NCBI GenBank assembly: GCA_002380945.1
Contig: DFWO01000179.1
Span: 1 to 31,411 of the forward strand
Direction: 5' to 3'
DNA from: Methylococcaceae bacterium UBA4132
GTDB taxonomy: Bacteria; Pseudomonadota; Gammaproteobacteria; Methylococcales; Methylomonadaceae
Length of the DNA: 31,411 nt
The stretch's first letter is position 1; every line of letters starts with the position of its first letter. A program made the position numbers and the translations under genes. The notes under the pieces are model-generated. The model was given only the letters and a program-made list of their open reading frames with translations, did not search any database and was not told where the DNA came from. Positions 1 to 7,303 of the stretch are shown piece by piece.

Positions 1-2
1 AT

Positions 3-89
3 TTTGTCCTGTTTAGTGTAGCCATATCAGTTATCTACTTTCTTCATAAAAAATCAGTTTTGTTTAGCAAAATACGCTACGCTATTTAG
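3..89 (+). CDS. Possible C-terminal end of an upstream gene (partial)
   Basis: A reading frame is open from the window edge to a TAG at 87-89, giving 28 residues that end in KIRYAI. The visible part is hydrophobic (VLFSVAISVIYFL) followed by basic residues, like the last membrane helix and tail of an integral membrane protein. It lies 69 bases before ccmF on the same strand. With only 28 codons visible it could be chance; the family cannot be named. Confidence 0.25.
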   Translation, partial: FVLFSVAISVIYFLHKKSVLFSKIRYAI

Positions 90-158
90 CTATGTGGTAA
101 GCGGCGTTTTTATTTCGCTAAAATACACACAAAACAACCCGTAAAACTAGGATTTAAA

Positions 159-2099
159 ATGATTGCTGAACTTGGACATTTTTCGCTCATACTCACTTTG
201 TGCATGGCACTGGTGTTGGGCATCGTACCTATTATCGGTGCATTTCGCGGACTAGCGGGATGGATTGCGGTTGCTAGACCTGCGGCGTTTGCGCAACTGT
301 TATTTATGGCAGTATCTTATGGCTGTTTAACCTATAGCTGTTTGACCCATGATTTTTCGGTCAAATATATTGCCACCAATTCCAATACAGCGTTACCAAC
401 ACTGTATTTAATTTCGGGGGTATGGGGAGCGCATGAAGGCTCATTATTATTATGGGGCTTGGTGTTGACGATATGGACGGCGTTAGTGGCACGGTTTAGT
501 CAAAACATTCCTGAAACCACTGTGGCACGGGTGTTGGGTGTAATGGGGCTGGTGTCGATAGGCTTTTTATTGTTTTTATTATTTACCTCTAATCCATTTG
601 AGCGATTATTTCCCGCGCCATTAGAAGGACGGGATTTGAATCCGTTATTACAAGACCCTGGTCTTGCGATACATCCGCCGATGCTATACATGGGTTATGT
701 TGGTTTTTCAGTGGCGTTTGCGTTTGCCATTGCGGCATTGTTAGAAGGGCGTTTGGATGCGGCGTGGGCGCGATGGTCAAGACCGTGGACGAATATGGCA
801 TGGATGTTTTTAACCTTGGGTATCGCTTTAGGCAGTTGGTGGGCGTATTACGAACTGGGTTGGGGCGGCTGGTGGTTTTGGGATCCTGTAGAAAATGCGT
901 CATTTATGCCATGGTTAGTGGGTACGGCGTTACTGCATTCTTTAGCAGCGACCGAAAAACGCGGTGTGTTTAAAACGTGGACAGTATTGCTGGCGATTTT
1001 TGCCTTTTCCTTAAGCTTGTTGGGAACATTTTTAGTGCGTTCTGGTGTATTAACTTCAGTTCATGCCTTTGCCAGTGATCCAACACGCGGCTTGTTTATT
1101 TTGGTATTTTTAGCGGTCGTGGTCGGCGGCTCGTTGTTGCTGTATGCAGTTCGCGCACCTTATGTGAAAAGCAGTGCGACTTTTGAACTGGTATCGAAAG
1201 AATCTGTTATTTTGTTGAATAACGTGTTATTGGTGGTCACGGCGGCGAGTATTTTATTAGGCACGTTGTATCCTTTAGTCATTGATGCCTTGGGCTTAGG
1301 GAAAATTTCTGTGGGACCTCCGTATTTTAATGCCATATTTATTCCACTCACCGCGCCGTTGGCGGTAGCAGTTGGTTTGGGTATGTTATTACGCTGGAAA
1401 AAAGATAGCATTCAAACGTTAGCGGTGCGTGTGCGTTGGTTAGTAGTCGGCTGTGTATTGGGTGGTTTGTTATTACCGTTATTAATGCCATTTTATTCCT
1501 GGGCAGCAGTATTAGGTTTAACCTTAGCGTTGTGGACGGTCGCCATTACTGGCTTGGCATTAGTAGACCGCGTGGGTGTGCAGGGTTTTTCATGGCAACG
1601 CTTAGCCTCTATTCCATCAAGCTTTTATGGCATGACGATTGCACACATGGGTATTGCGGTGTTTGTTATCGGCATAACGCTCACTTCAGTGTATAGCGTG
1701 GAAAAAGATATACGCCTCGCGCCTGAGGAAAGTGTCGATATGTCGGGTTATGTATTTCAATTTCACGGCGTAAAGCAAACGGAAGGCGCGAATTATATCG
1801 CTGAACAAGCGTTTGTAACTGTGAGCCATAACGGTGAGCAAGTTGCGCAACTTAAACCACAAAAACGTGTGTATAAAGTACAAACCATGCCGATGACGGA
1901 AGCTGCCATTGATGCAGGTTTGTTTCGGGATTTATTTGTCGCTATCGGTGAGCCGTTAGGTAAGCAAGGCGCGTGGAGTTTGCGGATTTATTATAAATCG
2001 TTCATCCGTTGGATATGGTTAGGCGCGATTTTTATGGCAGTCGGTGGTTTATGTGCGGCGTGCGATAGACGTTATCGGCTTACAGTTAAAGTGGCATAA
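159..2099 (+). CDS. ccmF: Cytochrome c-type biogenesis protein CcmF (heme lyase subunit)
   Basis: CcmF is the large inner-membrane subunit of the system I cytochrome c maturation complex, which attaches heme carried by holo-CcmE to CxxCH motifs of apocytochromes in the periplasm. The 646-residue length matches family members. The tryptophan-rich WWD segment (GWGGWWFWDPVENASFMPW, about residues 234-252) is intact, and periplasm-side histidines lie at about 172 (IHPP), 260 (LLHS) and in SVHAFASDP. Many hydrophobic segments run along the protein, and the C-terminus carries a soluble loop before the last helix (WIWLGAIFMAVGGL). The start has a TAGGA sequence 7 bases upstream. No other ccm gene is visible; the next gene converges from the other strand, so this is the last gene of its transcription unit. 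Its product would be needed to mature the di-heme cytochrome encoded at 10153-11919. Confidence 0.97.
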   Translation: MIAELGHFSLILTLCMALVLGIVPIIGAFRGLAGWIAVARPAAFAQLLFMAVSYGCLTYSCLTHDFSVKYIATNSNTALPTLYLISGVWGAHEGSLLLWGLVLTIWTALVARFSQNIPETTVARVLGVMGLVSIGFLLFLLFTSNPFERLFPAPLEGRDLNPLLQDPGLAIHPPMLYMGYVGFSVAFAFAIAALLEGRLDAAWARWSRPWTNMAWMFLTLGIALGSWWAYYELGWGGWWFWDPVENASFMPWLVGTALLHSLAATEKRGVFKTWTVLLAIFAFSLSLLGTFLVRSGVLTSVHAFASDPTRGLFILVFLAVVVGGSLLLYAVRAPYVKSSATFELVSKESVILLNNVLLVVTAASILLGTLYPLVIDALGLGKISVGPPYFNAIFIPLTAPLAVAVGLGMLLRWKKDSIQTLAVRVRWLVVGCVLGGLLLPLLMPFYSWAAVLGLTLALWTVAITGLALVDRVGVQGFSWQRLASIPSSFYGMTIAHMGIAVFVIGITLTSVYSVEKDIRLAPEESVDMSGYVFQFHGVKQTEGANYIAEQAFVTVSHNGEQVAQLKPQKRVYKVQTMPMTEAAIDAGLFRDLFVAIGEPLGKQGAWSLRIYYKSFIRWIWLGAIFMAVGGLCAACDRRYRLTVKVA

Positions 2100-2106
2100 A
2101 TGATAA

Positions 2107-2128
2107 AGGCGCGATTAATATCGCGCCT
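2107..2128. terminator. Bidirectional hairpin between ccmF and the PilZ gene
   Basis: A perfect 9-bp GC-rich stem (AGGCGCGAT / ATCGCGCCT) closes a TAAT loop just after the ccmF stop and just after the stop of the convergent PilZ gene. The U-tract is short on either side (TTTATC on the minus strand). Position and shape fit a shared terminator. Confidence 0.65.
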
Positions 2129-2132
2129 ACCC

Positions 2133-2753
2133 TTATTCATCGTTATGCGTATAAAAACATGGTATGCCTTTAATTTTATCGGTATTCATATTGATATATT
2201 TCAAACCAAGCAAGGTTTTTCCTTCACTATCAGCCTCTGTCCACACCACTGCCACTTCGCCTTTTAAATTCAAATCGTTAAATTCAAACGTAGTGGTCAA
2301 ACCTGCTGCAATGGTTACTGTTTCTGCCAGTCGAATCATCAAACCCTCTACCGATACATTGACAGTCTGAAAATCATGATACGCATTATTCAGTAAAATT
2401 TTTCCTGCAATCGACATATTTTTTCGGTAGACTTTTCTTTTGTACAGCAAATTATCAACGTTGTACGTTATATCTTTAAACTTAAGAGCCAGCAAAATAG
2501 ACAGTTCATTACTAGTGACTCTGACTACTTCAGCAGTGCCTGCTAAACGCAAGTGCGGCAGATAAAAATCAATTATCGGTGGTTTTGAAGCATCGGTAAT
2601 ATCAATCAAACAGCTATCTCTAAAGTTTAATTCAATAAGCATTCCTGTCATGGACATATTGATAACGGACACTTCCAGCTCTTTCCCATTTATATAACAC
2701 CAGCAACTGGTAACCAAACTTTTACGATAAAACCTACTAGACTCTGAATTCAT
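2133..2753 (-). CDS. Tandem PilZ-domain protein
   Basis: This 206-residue soluble protein appears to carry two PilZ folds. The first spans about residues 9-95 and has the (D/N)xSxxG motif as NMSMTG (32-37), but its basic motif is poor (R7FYRK). The second spans about 104-195 and has a full RxxxR (R106-KVY-R110) and NVSVEG (132-137). In the PilZ family these two motifs bind cyclic di-GMP, so the second domain is the likelier ligand binder and the first may be degenerate; that is inference. An AGAGG Shine-Dalgarno lies about 8 bases before the ATG. The gene is 41 bases downstream of a DUF2490 gene on the same strand, probably in one transcript, so it may be a c-di-GMP-responsive partner of an envelope function. 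No transmembrane segment is visible. Confidence 0.8.
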   Translation of the reverse strand: MNSESSRFYRKSLVTSCWCYINGKELEVSVINMSMTGMLIELNFRDSCLIDITDASKPPIIDFYLPHLRLAGTAEVVRVTSNELSILLALKFKDITYNVDNLLYKRKVYRKNMSIAGKILLNNAYHDFQTVNVSVEGLMIRLAETVTIAAGLTTTFEFNDLNLKGEVAVVWTEADSEGKTLLGLKYINMNTDKIKGIPCFYTHNDE

Positions 2754-2794
2754 TATTATTCCTCTTCTCCATTAATTATTTATTTGTCACAGCA

Positions 2795-3505
2795 CTAAAA
2801 GTTAAGATTAAAACTGGTCATCCATACCTTGTTATTTTGATCGCCAGAGGGGGCTTTTTTCCAAACATGTTGGTATAAAAAACCTGTTTCAATTTGAAAC
2901 TCAGGAGCGAAACGGTAACCAAAACCTAAATAGGCACGGTTTTGTTGTGCGCCTGCTTGTAACTGAGAGTTATGGGCATTGTCATTCAGGTTGACAAAAA
3001 TTTCCTCAGAGGCAATCACCGACCACGCTGAATGATTAGGAATTAATTGTTCTACACGAACCCGTGTGCGCCAGCGAATGCTAGGATCAGAATTACGCGG
3101 TAAAAAACGCTCTTCTAATCGGTTACGCACTTCCCAAATAAATTGTTTTTCATTCACCGTATCTTTCCAGCTAAAACCCTGCCATGCCCGATTTTCAATG
3201 AGGTAATGATTAGAAGTCACACTAGAAGAGTCGATTGACGCTAAATAGCCAACCCATAACGTCGCTTGTGGATTTACTGCCCAGCCTAATGCAGGTCTAA
3301 TCATCGAACTGGTTAAATGAGAGTTATCATTACCGATACGCTGTTGAAATTCTAAAAAACCGCGCAATTGTTCTGTGAGTTTGACATTGATATTGACTGG
3401 TAGCCAAGTCTGGAAATCAGAAGTAGGTGTAGTAGCATAGGCGTTGCTATTTGTCATTAATGCTGTTGTTAACAAGACAGCACCCAGTCGATTTGTTTGA
3501 TTCAT
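2795..3505 (-). CDS. DUF2490 family outer-membrane protein
   Basis: The 236-residue product begins with a signal peptide (MNQTNRLGAVLLTTALMTN) with a likely cleavage after AYA near residue 24. The mature part has the DUF2490 pattern: FQTWLPVNINVKLTEQLRGF early, then WVGYLAS, the central RVRVEQ and a C-terminal W-x-S-F-x-L-x-F ending in phenylalanine. Alternating hydrophobic and aromatic residues and the terminal Phe suggest an outer-membrane beta-barrel. The biochemical role of DUF2490 is unknown. It is the first gene of a leftward pair with the PilZ protein and is divergent from the gene at 3689, leaving about 180 bases for two promoters. Confidence 0.8.
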   Translation of the reverse strand: MNQTNRLGAVLLTTALMTNSNAYATTPTSDFQTWLPVNINVKLTEQLRGFLEFQQRIGNDNSHLTSSMIRPALGWAVNPQATLWVGYLASIDSSSVTSNHYLIENRAWQGFSWKDTVNEKQFIWEVRNRLEERFLPRNSDPSIRWRTRVRVEQLIPNHSAWSVIASEEIFVNLNDNAHNSQLQAGAQQNRAYLGFGYRFAPEFQIETGFLYQHVWKKAPSGDQNNKVWMTSFNLNF

Positions 3506-3688
3506 TTTTTATGCTCTAATGGATAAGAATTATTATTTAGTGGGCAAAACTATTATTATGAATCATTTTAGTACACGGTACGCTTAATACCTACCCAGCA
3601 TCAATCATGGCATACACTATTCTCCGTGTTTAATCGTTATAATTCTGCTAATCCCTGTCTTTCACTTCGTATTTAAAAAACATTCATT

Positions 3689-4456
3689 ATGATCAAATGG
3701 AAATTAATGCTGACGACCCTGCCTTTTGTGCTGGTCATTTTGTTGTTCACTTATACCCGTGTACAGATTTTAAATATTCCGAGTTTACTCGAATTTTCTG
3801 ATACTGCACCCATCATCACTGCCACGGCATTAGTGATAGGCTTTATGATGGCAGGCATTATGGCGGATTATAAAGAAGGCGAGAAGTTACCTGCTGAACT
3901 TGCCTGTACCCTACAAGCCATTGATGACTGTATTCAAGCGGATATTAATCATTTATCCAAAACCGATTTTGCAACGCTCACACAGATTAATGCCACGCTG
4001 CATATTGCCATTATGAATTGGCTATTTAACAAAGAAAATGCCGAAAACAGTTATATAGCCTTACAAGATATTATGGCGTTTTCTGGTTCATCAGCGACCT
4101 TTAAAAATAATGTCCTGAAAAATATTGACGCGGTACGCCGCTGTATCACTCGCGTCGATGTTATTCGCCGTACTGATTTTATTCAAACAGGCTACGCACT
4201 ATTAGAAGTCTTTGTGACCATCACCTTAGGCTTACTTATGTTTGCTAACTTTAAGAATCCAATTGCCCAATACCTCGTAGTCGGTTCTATTTCTTTGATT
4301 TATGTCTATATGATTAGACTCATCCGCGACTTAGATAATCCGTTTGATTATGAACATGATGGTCGTTGTGCGGGTGCAGCGGAAGTCGATTATTTTCCAC
4401 TCACCGAAGCGCAACAGCGGCTAACGTATCGCAAGCACACATTATTTAGCGATTAA
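3689..4456 (+). CDS. Bestrophin-like (DUF4239-like) four-helix membrane protein
   Basis: This 255-residue protein has four clear hydrophobic segments: about residues 6-24, 41-60, 168-187 and 192-211. A roughly 105-residue helical cytoplasmic loop lies between helices 2 and 3. After helix 4 comes RLIRDLDNPFDYEHDG, resembling the 'LDxPFxG' signature that follows the last helix of DUF4239/bestrophin-like proteins, a family related to anion channels. The topology and this motif are the only basis for the call; overall identity is not obvious. No strong ribosome binding site is visible before the ATG. The last 15 bases overlap the end of the convergent HopJ-family gene. Confidence 0.55.
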   Translation: MIKWKLMLTTLPFVLVILLFTYTRVQILNIPSLLEFSDTAPIITATALVIGFMMAGIMADYKEGEKLPAELACTLQAIDDCIQADINHLSKTDFATLTQINATLHIAIMNWLFNKENAENSYIALQDIMAFSGSSATFKNNVLKNIDAVRRCITRVDVIRRTDFIQTGYALLEVFVTITLGLLMFANFKNPIAQYLVVGSISLIYVYMIRLIRDLDNPFDYEHDGRCAGAAEVDYFPLTEAQQRLTYRKHTLFSD

Positions 4457-4795
4457 TGCCTCACTCTTAAAGTGAATACCTTGCCAGCCATCACGCATAA
4501 AATGCCTAATATTTTGATGACCTGAACCATTAGGCTCATGCAACACATCCACACGGTAATAATCGCCGAACAGATTTAAGGTTTGCTGTTCGGTGAGCTG
4601 GTGCATCAACGCAAACGCAAAAATCTTACAAGAGCCTTCATTCGTCCCTGCTGCATTAATCAATGCCTGATCATTTAAACCATTGCTAAATTCTGTGGGT
4701 TGATAATAATAATGCTCGGTAATAACGGCGATAGTGTCATTAAAACTGACAGGTGTATTATTACGAACTGATGTTAAAAATGTGTTGAGTGACAT
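4442..4795 (-). CDS. HopJ-family protein (named for a type III effector, broadly conserved)
   Basis: I place the start at the ATG giving MSLNTFLTSVRNN, which yields 117 residues, the usual size for this family. An in-frame extension of 50 residues upstream exists but is hydrophobic and unlike the family. Family hallmarks are DTIAVITEHYYY (about 20-31), FSNGLND, AAGTNEGSCKIFAFA (about 46-60), NLFGDYYRVDVL and the GxxHQNIRHFM / GWQGI block near the C-terminus. HopJ proteins were first reported as Pseudomonas effector candidates, but the family is widespread in free-living gammaproteobacteria with no secretion system nearby, as here, so a housekeeping role is more likely. Its function is unknown. 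The 3' end overlaps the convergent gene by 15 bases. Confidence 0.85.
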   Translation of the reverse strand: MSLNTFLTSVRNNTPVSFNDTIAVITEHYYYQPTEFSNGLNDQALINAAGTNEGSCKIFAFALMHQLTEQQTLNLFGDYYRVDVLHEPNGSGHQNIRHFMRDGWQGIHFKSEALIAK

Positions 4796-4986
4796 ACCAA
4801 TAAAATAAGTTAAGTAGTTAAAAAATGATGACCAACTGCGTGTTATAAAACAATGAAAAATTGTAAACCGTTGACCAAAGTGCAAAGATACCAGAAAGAC
4901 AGCGGGTAGCAAAAATAAAACCCTTGCCTTGATGATAAACCGCAAGAACCTAAAAACAATGCCAATTTAACCGAGAGGTGTAACAG

Positions 4987-5889
4987 ATGAACATTTTAAT
5001 CACAGGTGGTACGGGTTTAATTGGTCGCAAACTTTGTGCGGCTTTACTGGCAAAAGGTCATCAACTGACCGTATTAAGTCGATCGCCTGACACGGTAAAA
5101 AGCAAATGCGGCGCAGCAGTACAAGCAATAGCAACGCTCGATGAATGGCAGCCTGACAACGTTTTTGATGCCGTAATTAATTTAGCGGGAGAACCCATAG
5201 TCGATGCAAGCTGGACGGATGAACGCAAACAACGCCTATGGCAAAGTCGCGTTAGCCTAACGGAAAATTTAGTACAACACATCGCCAACGCCAAGCACAA
5301 ACCCGCCGTATTATTAAGCGGATCAGCAACAGGCTATTATGGTGATGGCGGTGATAACATACTTGATGAATCACTACCACCTGCCACCGATTTTGGCGCA
5401 CAACTGTGTAGTGCTTGGGAAAACGCCGCACAAACCGCTAGCGCGTCGGGTGTTAGAGTCTGCTTATTACGAACAGGTTTAGTGCTAGATTCGGCAGGTG
5501 GATTATTGGGCAGAATGTTACCCGCCTTTAAACTGGGCTTAGCCGCCCGACTCGGTAACGGTCAACAATGGATGAGCTGGATTCATATTGATGACTACGT
5601 TGCCATCGTCTTATTGCTACTAGAAAATGCACAAGCGGTTGGTCCTCATAACATGACAGCACCCGAACCCGTTAGCAACGCACACTTTACCAACGCCCTC
5701 GCCCACGTTTTACACCGCCCTGCCCTGTTTGTTGCCCCCGCGTGTTTATTGAAATTAATGCTTGGTGAAAGAGCGGCATTATTACTAGGCGGACAACGGG
5801 CATTACCAACCAAAGTACAGGCATTAGGCTACCATTTTCAATATACAACGCTTGAGGACGCGTTAAACGACGTGCTGAGTAAAAAGTGA
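4987..5889 (+). CDS. yfcH: TIGR01777 family SDR epimerase-like protein (YfcH-type)
   Basis: The 300-residue length and sequence match the YfcH family: an extended short-chain dehydrogenase Rossmann fold followed by a DUF1731 C-terminal domain. The NAD(P)-binding GGTGLIG motif is at residues 7-13. VINLAGEPI, SGSATGYYGDGG (the active-site region, with Tyr but not the plain YxxxK spacing), LLRTGLVLD, WIHIDD and NMTAPEPVSN all follow in family order. The C-terminal FVAPACLLKLMLGERAALLL is the DUF1731 part. The substrate is unknown. A GAGAGGTG Shine-Dalgarno lies 6 bases before the ATG. The gene stands alone: divergent from the HopJ gene and followed by a hairpin. Confidence 0.9.
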   Translation: MNILITGGTGLIGRKLCAALLAKGHQLTVLSRSPDTVKSKCGAAVQAIATLDEWQPDNVFDAVINLAGEPIVDASWTDERKQRLWQSRVSLTENLVQHIANAKHKPAVLLSGSATGYYGDGGDNILDESLPPATDFGAQLCSAWENAAQTASASGVRVCLLRTGLVLDSAGGLLGRMLPAFKLGLAARLGNGQQWMSWIHIDDYVAIVLLLLENAQAVGPHNMTAPEPVSNAHFTNALAHVLHRPALFVAPACLLKLMLGERAALLLGGQRALPTKVQALGYHFQYTTLEDALNDVLSKK

Positions 5890-5907
5890 ATGATAAAATT
5901 TGTATCG

Positions 5908-5934
5908 TACAGACGTTGCTATGCAACGCCTGTA
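5908..5934. terminator. Hairpin after yfcH
   Basis: An 11-bp stem with one mismatch (TACAG-a-CGTTGC / GCAACG-c-CTGTA) and a TAT loop begins 18 bases after the yfcH stop. It could end the yfcH transcript, but no U-run follows, and the form also resembles short palindromic intergenic repeats. Confidence 0.45.
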
Positions 5935-5939
5935 TAGTA

Positions 5940-6111
5940 AACCTGAGTTCGACATAAGAAACCGTCATTCTGGCATGGATTGCCAGAATCTAGGACACAT
6001 GGATGTGTTAAAGCACCATCTATAGCTTCTGGATTGTGGCAATCCATGCTGCAATGACTGTGATTTGAAATTTATCAATGATTTCAAAGAGTTTTATGTC
6101 GAACTCAGGTT
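5940..6111. mobile_element. 172-bp MITE-like palindromic element
   Basis: The outer ends are perfect 18-bp inverted repeats (AACCTGAGTTCGACATAA at 5940-5957, its complement at 6094-6111). Nested inside is a second, imperfect inverted pair (5964-5992 with 6029-6058) sharing the core GCATGGATTGCCA, and in the middle a small 6-bp hairpin, ACACAT-gg-ATGTGT (5995-6008). No coding capacity is visible. Short size, perfect terminal repeats and nested symmetry fit a miniature inverted-repeat element mobilised in trans. No clean target-site duplication is seen: TA occurs at both edges but offset by one base. Confidence 0.7.
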
Positions 6112-6133
6112 ACTGACATAGGGTGCAATTTTT

Positions 6134-6301
6134 CTAATCAATGCGTGAATCATTAAGCTGACCAAGTATATCTAAAAATCCTGATGCTTCCGATCCTATT
6201 ATATTTTTGATTACTTTGTCGCTCTTTGAAATTCCTATATCTTGGCAGCCATTTTTTAATGGGGTAAGCCCTATGACGTAAAATACATTGAAATACTGGA
6301 A
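6134..6301 (-). pseudogene. Startless gene fragment, unknown family
   Basis: On the minus strand a frame is open from just after a TAA at 6302-6304 to a TAG at 6134-6136, about 55 codons. It reads like real protein (VIGLTPLKNGCQDIGISK, then SDKVIKNIIGSEASGFLDIL) but has no ATG, GTG or TTG start. I do not recognise the family. It lies between the MITE-like element and the glycosyltransferase remnant, so a truncated 3' end left by rearrangement is the simplest reading. Chance openness of a 55-codon frame in AT-rich DNA is the alternative. Confidence 0.35.
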
Positions 6302-6360
6302 TTACGTAAATCCTATTTACCTAATGGCGCGACTAGCACTATAAAAGGTGTATCCGCTCA

Positions 6361-6599
6361 GGTGACAAATTCATTGCCCAGCGCGGCGTGAGTATTTTAG
6401 CCAATACAAGTTAGCCGATTTAATTACCTTTGATGATGACGATTATGTTGCCAAAGCCGTACAATTAGCTGTTGATATTGACAGTTTAGCGGCATTAAGA
6501 ACCACACTACGGCAACAACTGTTAGCGTCGTCGTTATTTGATACCGTCAGTTTTGCGAGAAATTTTGAAGCAGCATTGTGGAGTATGTATCAACCGTAA
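6361..6599 (+). pseudogene. C-terminal remnant of SPINDLY/OGT-type (GT41) glycosyltransferase
   Basis: Two adjoining frames encode pieces of one family. From 6361 the frame reads GDKFIAQRGVSILANT and then hits a stop. From 6411, in another frame, it continues LADLITFDDDDYVAKAV, then LAVDIDSLAALRTTLRQQLL, then SFARNFEAALWSMYQP and a stop at 6597-6599. This matches, in order, the last ~80 residues of TPR-linked O-GlcNAc transferase-like proteins of bacteria (GD-F--R-G-S-L, L-x-x-LI-x-DxxDYV, LRxxLRxxLLxS, F-xR-x-LExAYxxM). The catalytic domain and TPRs are absent and a frameshift separates the pieces, so it is non-functional. Its stop lies 20 bases before the rpiA start. Confidence 0.75.
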
Positions 6600-6619
6600 G
6601 CTTACACCTAGGAGCTATG

Positions 6620-7303
6620 ATGAACGATAAAGAATTAGTTGCCCATCATGCGGCACAACAAATTAGAGACGGTATGTGTGTTGGACTGGGTACGGGTTCA
6701 ACGGCAAATTGTTTTATTGAAGAACTGGCGCGGCGGTATCACGAAGAAAATTTGCGTGTCACAGTGGTGGCAAGTTCAGTGGTCAGTACGCGTAAAGCAG
6801 GGCAACTGCGCTTACCCTTAGTCGCTATCGAACATTTTACGCACCTTGATGTGTATGTCGATGGCGCGGATGAAGTAGACTCTGATTTAACCTTGTTAAA
6901 AGGGCGCGGCGCAGATTTAGTACGCGAAAAATTGTTAGTTGAAGCCAGCGACCAGTTTTTAGTGCTGGTTGATAGCAGTAAATTTGTTAGCCGTATCGGT
7001 GAACGCTTTGCCATTCCTATTGAAGTGATGCCATTCGCGTGGCAGTTGGTCAAACGAAAATTAGAAAACTATGGCGCGACAGGTGATTTACGACAAAACG
7101 CCAGTGGTGACGGGCTTATTGTCACTTCACACGGTAGTTTAGTGTTGGATATGACTTTCGATAGCTCACTGAATAGCCAAACACTGAACGATTTGTTAAA
7201 TAACACGGCGGGCATTGTTGAACATGGCATATTTTATCAACTTGCCAGTACAGTTTTATGCGCGGTCAATGGTCAAGTACAAGAACAACGGGCGCGTGGC
7301 TGA
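6620..7303 (+). CDS. rpiA: Ribose-5-phosphate isomerase A
   Basis: RpiA interconverts ribose-5-phosphate and ribulose-5-phosphate in the non-oxidative pentose phosphate pathway. I choose the ATG at 6620 (MNDKELVAHHAAQQ), 5 bases after an AGGAG; an ATG at 6617 is only 2 bases away, and the longer upstream ORF is part of the older pseudogene. The 227-residue protein carries GLGTGSTA (22-29, phosphate loop), DGADEVD with the catalytic Asp, LKGRGADLVREK with the conserved Lys and catalytic Glu, and PIEVMPFA. The usual KGGGxAL is KGRGADL here, a mild departure in the loop; the Lys and REK residues are kept. The last 35 bases overlap the next gene if that starts at its ATG. Confidence 0.95.
   Translation: MNDKELVAHHAAQQIRDGMCVGLGTGSTANCFIEELARRYHEENLRVTVVASSVVSTRKAGQLRLPLVAIEHFTHLDVYVDGADEVDSDLTLLKGRGADLVREKLLVEASDQFLVLVDSSKFVSRIGERFAIPIEVMPFAWQLVKRKLENYGATGDLRQNASGDGLIVTSHGSLVLDMTFDSSLNSQTLNDLLNNTAGIVEHGIFYQLASTVLCAVNGQVQEQRARG

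Noticed and set aside
4796..4945. 50-residue hydrophobic N-terminal extension of the HopJ-family ORF
   Set aside because: Family members begin at the MSLNTFL position; the extension is low-complexity hydrophobic DNA in the intergenic region.
5938..6113. TA target-site duplication around the MITE-like element
   Set aside because: TA occurs near both edges, but the left copy is one base further out than symmetry requires, so a duplication cannot be claimed.
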